This document shows, piece after piece, positions 1 to 5,534 of a stretch of DNA of 6,565 bases. The stretch comes from Deltaproteobacteria bacterium (GTDB taxonomy: Bacteria > Desulfobacterota_B > Binatia > UBA9968). The stretch is taken from contig JAPUHZ010000109.1 of NCBI GenBank assembly GCA_027297485.1, positions 1 to 6,565 on the forward strand, read 5' to 3'. Position 1 is the first letter of the stretch. Each line of letters opens with the position of its first letter. The notes beneath the pieces were generated by a model that searched no databases, was not told the DNA's origin, and saw nothing but the letters and a program-made list of their open reading frames with translations. The translations under genes and the position numbers were made by a program.

Positions 1-2
1 GC

Positions 3-275
3 GAACTCCTGAGCGATCCCAAGCTCCTCCAATCCGTCGCTAAGCTTCTATTAGAAGTCCCGCTCCTTCCCATTCTCGATGGTTTCTGGCAAAGGGCAGG
101 CCTGCTCCGTTCTAAGGTTATTCGTCGGGGCCGGAAGGCACCGCTGGCCGACTCCTTGATCGCTCAGGTTTGCATCGATCATGGCGTGCCATTGATCAGC
201 CGCGACGCGGACTTTCGGCACTTCGCCCAGCATGGCGGACTCGAACTTTTGCCGGATAAAACCCGGGCCCTCTAG
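3..275 (+). CDS. PIN-domain protein (VapC-like ribonuclease toxin), 5'-truncated by window edge
   Basis: An open frame runs from the window edge to a TAG at 273-275 and encodes the last 90 residues of a protein. The C-terminal half fits the PIN fold: a segment reading APLADSLIAQ, whose Asp matches a conserved metal-binding acid, is followed by HGVPLISRDADF, the usual strand and acidic motif at the end of VapC-type nucleases. PIN proteins are Mg2+-dependent ribonucleases; VapC members are toxins that cleave tRNA or rRNA and pair with a small antitoxin encoded just upstream. Here that upstream partner would lie outside the window, so a toxin-antitoxin role is inferred from the family. The N-terminal part with the first catalytic Asp is not visible. 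No plus-strand gene follows it closely, and there is no functional link to the flagellar genes. Confidence 0.78.
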   Translation, partial: ELLSDPKLLQSVAKLLLEVPLLPILDGFWQRAGLLRSKVIRRGRKAPLADSLIAQVCIDHGVPLISRDADFRHFAQHGGLELLPDKTRAL

Positions 276-537
276 GAAAGATGCCACTAGAGTAGATGGG
301 TTCGGTAGAAGTGAAGGTGCGGTGGATGGACCTGCCACGACAACCAGAATACCTGGGTGACTTTACAGCGGCTTAGGCCGGACGGAAAAAGCCCCGGAAC
401 GGTGAATACCGGGGACATAATACAGATTTTTATGGACCTCTCTTCCTCGGCCGTCCCGGTTTCCCCAAGCTGAGATCACGGTCGGTCAGCTTTTCAATTA
501 ACTTTACGAATCCTTCATCTCCTGCCGGTCCCGATAG
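276..537. other. Non-coding stretch after the PIN gene
   Basis: I see no convincing gene here. A 26-codon frame (ATG at 296 to TAG at 374-376) has no recognisable content. The only clear structure is the GC-rich hairpin at 392-414, listed separately. Minus-strand frames across 430-660 are antisense to a better supported plus-strand gene fragment. Confidence 0.6.
386..414 (-). terminator. Intrinsic terminator-like hairpin, minus strand
   Basis: CCCCGG (392-397) pairs with CCGGGG (409-414) across an 11-nt loop. Read on the minus strand, the stem is followed after one base by five T's (386-390), the classical rho-independent layout. On the plus strand the T-run (427-431) is 12 nt away, so termination in that direction would be weaker. 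No confident minus-strand gene lies upstream; the hairpin may serve a lost gene or act weakly in both directions. Confidence 0.5.
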
Positions 538-759
538 ACAAAAGAAGTCGATCTTGAGCCTTATTGTCATCGCCTTGGAGATATTCTCCCCAAAGGGTTT
601 AGCTGGGATCTTGAGCAGGGCATCTACTCCGGCTATACGGTCTCCTATTTTGCCCTGCAACTCGCGGTCTACATGGAGTTCAAGGAAATCTTTTACCGGG
701 GGCTGGATTTAAAACATGAGGGTTATAAGACGCACTTCTTTGGCAGTGATTCAATGTAA
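538..759 (+). pseudogene. C-terminal fragment of a DUF115/Maf-like (MptE-like) protein
   Basis: Between an in-frame TAG (535-537) and a TAA (757-759) the plus strand encodes about 73 residues with no proper start. The segment GIYSGYTVSYFALQLAVYM, followed by EFKEIFYRGLDLKHEG and THFFGSD, resembles the conserved C-terminal core of DUF115 proteins: a GxTVxYxALQxAxYMGFKE helix, a hydrophobic strand ending in G(V/L)D, and then an HFF element. Family members include flagellin-modifying Maf proteins and surface-glycan enzymes. The N-terminal half with the nucleotide-sugar-binding region is missing, and the frame is lost upstream of 538. The stop falls exactly where the hairpin cluster begins. I recognised the family from memory of its pattern, not from a search. 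It reads as a decayed remnant, possibly of a glycosylation gene once near the flagellar locus. Confidence 0.5.
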
Positions 760-761
760 AC

Positions 762-862
762 CCCGCCTCTTGAGGCGGGCACAAAGCCGATGGGGTTTCC
801 AAAGGGGAGAAGCGGCAGCTCTTCCCTTTGGTCGAACACGGGGATTCAAACCCCGTGTTCGA
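762..862. repeat. Cluster of three consecutive hairpins
   Basis: Three inverted repeats follow each other within about 100 bp. CCCGCCTC (762-769) pairs with GAGGCGGG (772-779) across two bases. An 11-bp stem at 800-810/820-830, with one G-T pair, has a 9-nt loop. A perfect 12-bp stem, TCGAACACGGGG (832-843) with CCCCGTGTTCGA (851-862), has a 7-nt loop. AAACCCC (758-764) can also pair with GGGGTTT (792-798), and AAACCCCG recurs at 848-855. No T-run follows the last stem, so a simple terminator is unlikely. A REP-like repeat or a structured RNA are possible readings; the sequence alone does not decide. Confidence 0.6.
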
Positions 863-1108
863 TATAACTTGATTTTCCATTCCCGCACCCACGAACGAAC
901 TGAGTTTCCACGCATGCGCAGGATGTTGGGATAAGGTCTCTTGCAAGGCTGGAGGCGAGACACAGGTGGCGGTCTGAATGGTTGAAGGACAGGGGGCGAC
1001 AATTCCTGCTGTTGGGAAGAGAAAATAGTCAACCAGGATAAAGTTTTCCATCTCTTTGACGATATCCTTAATATATGGGGAGGTCTCGCCTTGGGCGTCC
1101 ATGCCTGC
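863..1108. other. Stretch without recognisable gene
   Basis: Both strands contain short open frames, but none has a recognisable domain together with a good ribosome binding site. A minus-strand frame starting at 1102 begins with plausible protein-like sequence, then runs antisense through the hairpin cluster and becomes Cys-, Pro- and Ser-rich, so I do not call it a gene. The stretch is most simply decayed sequence between the hairpin cluster and the palindromic element. Confidence 0.5.
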
Positions 1109-1330
1109 CTAATACAAACGTATCTGAATTTGTTATATTGAGGCTATTCCGAGGGGAAGGAGACTGAAGGACGAGGGGAACCGAAGGTGAGGCTTGGTGC
1201 AGGCCCGAACGGTAGGAATAATCACATGAAGGGGTAGGGGTGGCGGCCCTCAAGGCGCTGGCCCATTTCCCTCGGCCTGAAGGCTCCTTCCACCGAGGAA
1301 ATGTAAACTTACGTACTCCGTTTGTATTAG
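1109..1330. repeat. ~222-bp imperfect palindromic element, MITE-like
   Basis: The ends are a perfect 12-bp inverted repeat: CTAATACAAACG at 1109-1120 and CGTTTGTATTAG at 1319-1330. Further in, 1155-1180 and the reverse complement of 1266-1291 match at 21 of 26 positions. The offsets from the ends are 46 and 39 nt, so one small indel is needed. The right arm also folds on itself (1264-1275 with 1293-1303, one bulge). Terminal inverted repeats, short length and lack of a transposase fit a MITE-like non-autonomous element. A TA next to each outer end would suit an IS630/Tc1-type target, but I see no longer target duplication. A large structured RNA is the alternative. Confidence 0.45.
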
Positions 1331-1797
1331 TAAAACCCTTTAGCCTGCTGGAGTTGCTGGAAGGGGTAGGTGAAGTACTGGGGGAACCGCTCACTCAAGG
1401 ACTAGCCGGCATGGGCCTATCTCAAATCCCGGATCCGACCGCCGAGGTACAGCGTCAACTCGTGGACGCCAAAAGCAAAAAGGGCTACAAGCCGGCCGAG
1501 GCCTATGCCAGGCTGCAAATCCGGGATCGCCTGGAGACCGATTTCCTTATTTTCATCTCCCACGAACTGCGGACACCGCTGAGCAGCATGGTTGCGGTCG
1601 ATCTCCTCGACCCGAGCGGCGATCTAATGATGCAAGCAAAGACAATCAGCCGCCTCCCGCAAGGCTATAAGCGCCTCGAGGGGCTCCTGGCATCGGTTTT
1701 GCCTATTCCTGGAAGAGGAGTGAAGATTTCCCTGTGCCTGACAAGCACATATGTTAAAAGCCAGAGCAAAAGGGAGTCCACGCAGGCGACAAATTGA
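1240..1797 (+). CDS. Truncated receiver-HisKA histidine kinase remnant
   Basis: This 185-residue frame holds pieces of a two-component kinase but no complete kinase. Residues 27-47 (PFVLVKPFSLLELLEGVGEVL) look like the last strand, Lys-Pro pair and final helix of a receiver domain. A hydrophilic linker follows. Residues 98-120 contain a HisKA H-box (DFLIFISHELRTPL) with the phospho-accepting His108 at 1561-1563, and a degraded second dimerisation helix runs to about residue 155. The ATP-binding HATPase_c domain is absent, so autophosphorylation is not expected. The GTG start at 1240 has AAGGGG five bases upstream, but the first ~30 codons lie inside the palindromic element, which suggests the start is accidental and the original gene was cut there. 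A sigma-54-type promoter lies inside its 3' end. I infer a pseudogene-like remnant; a truncated dimerising protein remains possible. Confidence 0.6.
   Translation: MAALKALAHFPRPEGSFHRGNVNLRTPFVLVKPFSLLELLEGVGEVLGEPLTQGLAGMGLSQIPDPTAEVQRQLVDAKSKKGYKPAEAYARLQIRDRLETDFLIFISHELRTPLSSMVAVDLLDPSGDLMMQAKTISRLPQGYKRLEGLLASVLPIPGRGVKISLCLTSTYVKSQSKRESTQATN
1688..1702 (+). promoter_or_regulatory. Sigma-54-type promoter upstream of fliM
   Basis: TGGCAT-N5-TTGC keeps the invariant GG and GC with exactly 10 bp between them, close to the RpoN consensus TGGCAC-N5-TTGC. The predicted transcript start is near 1714, giving a leader of about 148 nt before the fliM ATG. The same pattern recurs upstream of fliL, and RpoN control of switch genes is common in polarly flagellated bacteria. 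It lies within the histidine-kinase remnant, so chance is not excluded. Confidence 0.5.
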
Positions 1798-1861
1798 CAA
1801 AAGCGTCCGAATTTTGACGCAGCCGGGAGACTAACCGCAGAAAGCGGAGTTGCAAGGAGAT

Positions 1862-2905
1862 ATGGCCCAGACCCTTTCTCAAGAAGAGGTGGATACCCTC
1901 CTACAGGGTATTGACAAGGGAGATGTCCCGGTTGAGGAGTCTTCGCGCGAGCATGAAGATGTGGGCAAGGCCGAGGGGGTGGACCCATCAGTGGATGTCC
2001 GCCCCTATGATTTTAGTCACAGTGATGTCTCCATTCACCACCGGCTGCCGGGGCTGGAGATTATCTTTAGCAAAGTGTCCCGTAGCCTACGCAACTTATT
2101 TGTTTCTGAGCTGGGTAGGTCGGTGGATGCCGGCTTCAACGAGATGGACGTGGTGACCTACGAGGAATTTATCAAACGTCTCCCCCTGCCCAGCAGCATC
2201 CATCTGGTTAAGCTTGAGCCCCTGCGTGGCCTAGGTGTGTATGTCATTGAGGCGCGGCTGGCTTACGCCATGGTGGACATCTTCTTTGGTGGCTCCGGTG
2301 AGCGGCTGGAGAAGATTGAAGGGCGTGATTTTACTCCTATCGAGAGCAGTTTCCTGGGGCGGTTTGTGGAGAAGATGCTGATTGGCATGGAAGAAGCATG
2401 GAAGTCGATGATCAGCTTAAAGGGGTCTTACCTCCGCTCAGAGTCAAACCCTTATCTTTTAGGCGCTACGGCCATGGGGGAAGTGATGGTGTTGGCGACC
2501 TACAGGATCGACTTGGTTCAAGTAACCGGGGATATCCTCTTTGCCTTTCCCCTCTCTGCGTTGGAGGAGCTGCGTGAGCAGCTCAAGTCTCCCTTTCCGA
2601 TAGTGGAGAGGGATAGTGCTTGGGTTAGGTCCCGCATGGACGCGCATTTGCTTGATATCGAGGTATCCGTGCAAGCAGTCGTGGACCAGGTGGCGATTAG
2701 CCTAGAAGAGGTCCTGAGGTTGCATCCGGGGGACATTCTTCAGATCGATCCCCAATGCATGGACCGGGTAGAGCTGTGGGTGGAGGGCAAGCCACGCTTT
2801 TGCGGCCGGGCGGCACAAACCAACGGGGTGAAGGTCTTCGCTGTCTCCGGGCGGATGAAAAAGACAGGCAGTAACGCTGAGTCGGGCGGTTACACGGATG
2901 ACTAA
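1862..2905 (+). CDS. fliM: Flagellar motor switch protein FliM
   Basis: FliM forms the middle of the cytoplasmic C-ring, binds CheY-P and sets the direction of rotation. The 347-residue product has the expected parts. The N-terminal CheY-P-binding motif is LSQEEVDTLLQG (residues 5-16), the counterpart of the usual EIDALL. RPYDF (47-51) begins the middle domain, which carries a FFGGSGE turn (141-147, the GGXG motif contacting FliG). The C-terminal SpoA/FliN-like domain covers about residues 255-325. I chose ATG 1862 because it yields the canonical MAQxLSQEE start; a TTG at 1850 adds four residues with no support. AAGGAG (1854-1859) is only two bases from the ATG, unusually close. fliN follows after 24 bp, probably in the same transcript. 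A sigma-54-type promoter lies about 160 bp upstream. Confidence 0.96.
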   Translation: MAQTLSQEEVDTLLQGIDKGDVPVEESSREHEDVGKAEGVDPSVDVRPYDFSHSDVSIHHRLPGLEIIFSKVSRSLRNLFVSELGRSVDAGFNEMDVVTYEEFIKRLPLPSSIHLVKLEPLRGLGVYVIEARLAYAMVDIFFGGSGERLEKIEGRDFTPIESSFLGRFVEKMLIGMEEAWKSMISLKGSYLRSESNPYLLGATAMGEVMVLATYRIDLVQVTGDILFAFPLSALEELREQLKSPFPIVERDSAWVRSRMDAHLLDIEVSVQAVVDQVAISLEEVLRLHPGDILQIDPQCMDRVELWVEGKPRFCGRAAQTNGVKVFAVSGRMKKTGSNAESGGYTDD

Positions 2906-2929
2906 GTAAGGTGTAAGGGAGGCAGAGGC

Positions 2930-3274
2930 ATGGATCAGGATACTCAGGATTCTAAGGATTCTACTGTTAAGGAGCAGAACCAAGGCGAGAGTCGCTCGGA
3001 GCAGGTAGATCTCTCTTTTCTGCTGGACATCCCTCTACAGGTAACAGTCGAGCTGGGCCGGGCACGCGTGACGATTGAAAAGCTGTTGAAGCTCAACCAG
3101 GGGTCGGTAGTGGAGCTTGGCCATGTGGTTGGGGAGCCTCTGGACATATACGTGAACAATAAGCTGGTAGCCAGGGGTGAGGCGGTGGTGTTGAAAGAGA
3201 AGTTCGGGGTCCGCATCACTGATGTGATAAGTCCTCAGAAGAGGCTGGAGAATTTGCGCTCGGCGACTGGGTAG
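2930..3274 (+). CDS. fliN: Flagellar motor switch protein FliN
   Basis: FliN builds the base of the C-ring with FliM and helps in switching and in docking export substrates via FliH. The 114-residue product has a charged N-terminal tail (about 1-25) and then the single SpoA domain. Its hallmark sequences are LLDIPLQVTVELGRARVTIEKLL, followed by a Gly-rich GSVVELGHVVGEPLDIYVNN turn and LVARGEAVVLKEKFGVRITDV. Length is typical. The ATG has a strong ribosome binding site, AAGGGAGG at 2915-2922, seven bases upstream. It lies 24 bp after fliM on the same strand. Its last 59 bp overlap the 3' end of motB on the other strand, leaving no room for a terminator between the convergent genes. Confidence 0.96.
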   Translation: MDQDTQDSKDSTVKEQNQGESRSEQVDLSFLLDIPLQVTVELGRARVTIEKLLKLNQGSVVELGHVVGEPLDIYVNNKLVARGEAVVLKEKFGVRITDVISPQKRLENLRSATG

Positions 3275-4061
3275 AGGGATCGTTTCGCAGAACGAGGATG
3301 TTGATGCGGCGATTGCCCGGGTTTAAAGGTTCGTCGGGGAAAAGGGGAGATTGGTCGGCATGCCCAGTCACTCTTGCTACCTGTGCCGGGTCAAGCCCAA
3401 AATTCTCCATTGCCCTGCGGGTGTTGAGCGCTCGCGCTGCGGAAAGATCCCAATTAGAATAAAAAGATCCGTCTTGGTATAAAAGGGCGTCGGTATGGCC
3501 GCTGATAGCGATCTTATTGGGGATGTTTTTTATCTGATGAACGATCCTTTCCAGAATGCGAAGGAGGTCCGGATTTAACTCCGCGCTGCCCAACGCGAAA
3601 AAGGCGTGCTTGTCCTTGTCTATCATCTCAATGGTCAGCCCCTTCGGGCCAAGGTGGATCAAAATTTGGTCCTGGATGGAGGCAAATTCCTCCAGGTCGA
3701 GCAGCTCTTTCGTGAGCCGCCCTTGTAGCTCTTCCAACGGGGAAGTCTTCCCCGGATTGTCGGACAGAATGCCTCCCTGGCCATCGGGAAGAATGCCCGC
3801 AGATCGTTTAAACACCCCGGGATCACGAAAATATTGAGCCAGGCCGACCTTGACACTGGTTTCAGTGGCGGCCGTGATCCAGAGCACAATGAAGAGGGCC
3901 ATCATGGCGGTCACAAAGTCAGCATAGGCCACTTTCCAGGCCCCCCCGGAGTGCCCCCCCCCGTGCTTGGCTTTGACTTTTTTGATGATGACCCGGGGAC
4001 GGTCTGCGTCTTTCCTTTTCTTAATCACTTTAGGCGGTCTGGGACTGCTGTGCCTTGGCAC
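3216..4061 (-). CDS. motB: Flagellar stator protein MotB (OmpA-like peptidoglycan-binding)
   Basis: MotB pairs with MotA in the inner membrane, carries the proton-binding Asp and anchors the stator to peptidoglycan. A basic N-terminus leads into HGGGHSGGAWKVAYADFVTAMMALF: the single membrane helix (about residues 44-65) with Asp48, the counterpart of E. coli Asp32. The C-terminal OmpA-like domain (about 150-260) shows ISGHTDALLY, NWDLSAARA, VTGHADQSP and a final NRRINI. The last ~18 residues are Ser/Pro-rich and are encoded antisense to the end of fliN. The start is uncertain. GTG 4061 overlaps motA by 32 bp; GTG 4028, one base after the motA stop, gives a more usual-length basic tail. Neither has a clear ribosome binding site, which suggests coupling to motA. 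Confidence 0.95.
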   Translation of the reverse strand: MPRHSSPRPPKVIKKRKDADRPRVIIKKVKAKHGGGHSGGAWKVAYADFVTAMMALFIVLWITAATETSVKVGLAQYFRDPGVFKRSAGILPDGQGGILSDNPGKTSPLEELQGRLTKELLDLEEFASIQDQILIHLGPKGLTIEMIDKDKHAFFALGSAELNPDLLRILERIVHQIKNIPNKIAISGHTDALLYQDGSFYSNWDLSAARALNTRRAMENFGLDPAQVARVTGHADQSPLFPDEPLNPGNRRINILVLRNDPSTQSPSANSPASSEDLSHQ

Positions 4062-4905
4062 TCCTGCACGCTTGCTCTAGCTCAAGGGCAGTGGGGCGCA
4101 CCCCACTGAAGATGACCCGGCGGGCGTACTCCACAGAGACAATAGGTGCCGCTCCATGGATGTGGGCGAGAGTGCCCGTTTTGATGCATTCCAGGTACTT
4201 TCCTTCTTCCTGGCAGAGCATTTCCATCTTGATAGCCAGGGGTTGGGCAAGGCCATAGCAGAGGAGGACACCCAGAAAGGTTCCGACCAAGGCGGCCGCT
4301 ATCTTTTGCCCGAGCACCGTGGAGCCTTGGTCGATGGAGGCCATGGCAATAATGACACCCAGTACCGCCGCTACGATCCCTAGGCCCGGCAGGGCGTCGG
4401 CCACCTTCGAAATAAGATTAACGGACTGCTGGGCTTCCTCATCATGAGTGGCAATGTCTTCATCCATCAGTTGCGCCAGTTCTTCGGGGTTGGCCGCGCC
4501 GCTGATGACGAGCCTCAGTGAGTCGCAAAGGAGGTTGCAGGCAGGCGCATTAGCGAGAAAGGCAGGATATTTGGAGAAGATGGCGCTGCCTGCTGGATCA
4601 TCCACGTCCTTTTCCAGGACCATATCTCCGTTTTTACGCATAGTGGTAAAAACCTCATACAGAAGGTGAAAAAGCTCCATGTACTGGGCTTTTGTGTAGC
4701 CTGAGCCAAAGAGGGTCTTAATCAACGCCCTTGAAAAGGATTTTAATACTTTTGCCGGAGCAGAGGCGATGAGGGACCCGAGGGCTGCCCCACCGATGAT
4801 GATAAACTCCGCAATCTGTAAGAGGACCTCAGGGGGTCCTCCTGCCTCGATAAACCCACCTAGAACGGCGCCAAAAACGATTGCATACCCGATGATGGAA
4901 AGCAC
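4030..4905 (-). CDS. motA: Flagellar stator protein MotA (proton channel)
   Basis: MotA forms the ring around MotB that conducts protons and pushes on FliG. The 291-residue product has four membrane segments (about 3-22, 30-49, 172-191 and 200-220) and the large cytoplasmic loop between the second and third. Residues known to matter in E. coli MotA occur at the same numbers: Arg90 and Glu98, which face FliG, and Pro173 and Pro222 at the channel. DALPGLGIVAAVLGVI is the family signature. GTG 4905 is the only start available, because an in-frame TGA lies 12 nt upstream; this also fixes the matching numbering. The ribosome binding site (AGAGGGTGA) is weak and distant. motB follows with overlap on the same strand. 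A sigma-28-type promoter lies about 60 bp upstream, so motAB is probably a late flagellar transcript. Confidence 0.96.
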   Translation of the reverse strand: MLSIIGYAIVFGAVLGGFIEAGGPPEVLLQIAEFIIIGGAALGSLIASAPAKVLKSFSRALIKTLFGSGYTKAQYMELFHLLYEVFTTMRKNGDMVLEKDVDDPAGSAIFSKYPAFLANAPACNLLCDSLRLVISGAANPEELAQLMDEDIATHDEEAQQSVNLISKVADALPGLGIVAAVLGVIIAMASIDQGSTVLGQKIAAALVGTFLGVLLCYGLAQPLAIKMEMLCQEEGKYLECIKTGTLAHIHGAAPIVSVEYARRVIFSGVRPTALELEQACRSAKAQQSQTA

Positions 4906-4964
4906 AAGGTTGTATCACCCTCTAACATAGGGGTCCCTCTAAGGTTTCATGTCCCTTGTTGAGA

Positions 4965-4991
4965 TAATCGTCAGCTAGGATGGAAACTTTA
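4965..4991 (-). promoter_or_regulatory. Sigma-28 (FliA)-type promoter for motAB
   Basis: Read on the minus strand, TAAAGTTT (4991-4984) is a perfect -35 match. It is followed by exactly 11 bases and then GACGATTA (4972-4965), 6 of 8 bases of the consensus GCCGATAA. The predicted start is near 4958, giving a leader of about 50 nt to the motA GTG. Sigma-28 control of motA is the known arrangement in enteric bacteria, which supports the call. Confidence 0.75.
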
Positions 4992-4999
4992 AGGGGTGC

Positions 5000-5026
5000 T
5001 AAAGGGGCCGGGAAAAGTGCCGATAA
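5000..5026 (+). promoter_or_regulatory. Sigma-28 (FliA)-type promoter for the response regulator
   Basis: TAAAGGGG (5000-5007) carries the TAAAG core of the -35 box. Exactly 11 bases follow, then GCCGATAA (5019-5026), a perfect 8 of 8 match to the -10 box. Transcription should start near 5033. This is downstream of the candidate starts GTG 4996 and GTG 5017, so translation should begin later, at GTG 5107. It lies nine bases from the divergent motAB promoter. Confidence 0.82.
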
Positions 5027-5106
5027 TTAATAAAAATCCTCTTTTGGAGAGAACCACGGGACAACTTATTCGATTTCCCAGCAAAGGCGATGGGGGAGAA
5101 CAGCAC

Positions 5107-5499
5107 GTGCAGGGGACGCCGGCTGGCAAGCTTACTATCCTGGTGGTAGAAGACCACGGCTCCCTGTGTGAGATGGTGACCCTTTACTTGGGGCTGTATG
5201 GATACCGTATCCGGACCGCCAATAATGGGGTAACTGCGGTTCAGATCCTGGACACAGAAGTGGTCCATCTCGTGCTTCTCGATCTGATGCTTCCCCGCAT
5301 GGATGGTTTTGAGGTGTTGCAACTTCTGCAGCAGAGGAAACGAGACACCCTTCCCTATATCATCGTGGTCTCTGCCATGGCTTCGGACAAGAATAAAAAG
5401 AAAGTGCTGGAGTTGGGGGCCAACGAATACATTTCTAAGCCTTTTAATCTCTCCGTTCTCTTGGACCGTATCCAGGCCCTTGAGAGCCATCTTTTTTAG
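5107..5499 (+). CDS. CheY-like single-domain response regulator
   Basis: The product is a lone receiver domain with no output domain. Residues (from the chosen start) include the acidic pair Glu15-Asp16 in ILVVEDH, phospho-acceptor Asp59 in LVLLDLMLPRMDG, Ser89 in IIVVSAMAS, Lys111 in YISKPF, and Tyr108 as the switch aromatic. Asp59 corresponds to CheY Asp57. GTG 5107 has GGGGAG at 5093-5098, eight bases upstream, and gives 130 residues, normal for CheY. The frame is open back to GTG 4996, but a sigma-28 promoter covers 5000-5026, so those 37 extra codons are probably untranslated leader. Neighbouring motAB, fliM and fliN, and the shared promoter class, suggest it signals to the motor, perhaps by binding FliM or as a phosphate sink. 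The cognate kinase is not in the window; the upstream kinase remnant lacks an ATPase domain. Confidence 0.88.
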   Translation: MQGTPAGKLTILVVEDHGSLCEMVTLYLGLYGYRIRTANNGVTAVQILDTEVVHLVLLDLMLPRMDGFEVLQLLQQRKRDTLPYIIVVSAMASDKNKKKVLELGANEYISKPFNLSVLLDRIQALESHLF

Positions 5500-5534
5500 C
5501 CTGCCCTCCCTGCATAATCGAACAGGCTCGCTGT

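Noticed and set aside
296..376. 26-codon plus-strand frame reading MGSVEVKVRW...
   Set aside because: It is very short with no clear ribosome binding site. A faint likeness to the start of OsmC-type proteins is not enough.
430..660. 76-codon minus-strand frame ending just before the terminator-like hairpin
   Set aside because: The position before the terminator is tempting, but the overlapping plus strand carries a recognisable DUF115 signature, and the minus translation matches no family I know.
832..862. tRNA-like T-arm
   Set aside because: The loop ATTCAAA does not fit the TTCRANY rule, the stem is 12 bp rather than 5, and no acceptor, D or anticodon arm lies around it.
680..1102. 140-codon minus-strand frame
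   Set aside because: Its first ~30 residues look protein-like, but it then runs antisense through the hairpin cluster and the DUF115 fragment, is Cys/Pro/Ser-rich, has a weak ribosome binding site and no recognisable domain.
1825..1838. GG-N10-GC just upstream of fliM as a sigma-54 promoter
   Set aside because: Only the invariant bases match. The flanking -24 and -12 bases do not, and such matches are frequent by chance.
4940..4967. Second plus-strand sigma-28-like match (TAAGGTTT and GATAA)
   Set aside because: The spacer is 12 rather than 11, the -10 box matches only 5 of 8 bases, and a far better promoter lies at 5000-5026.
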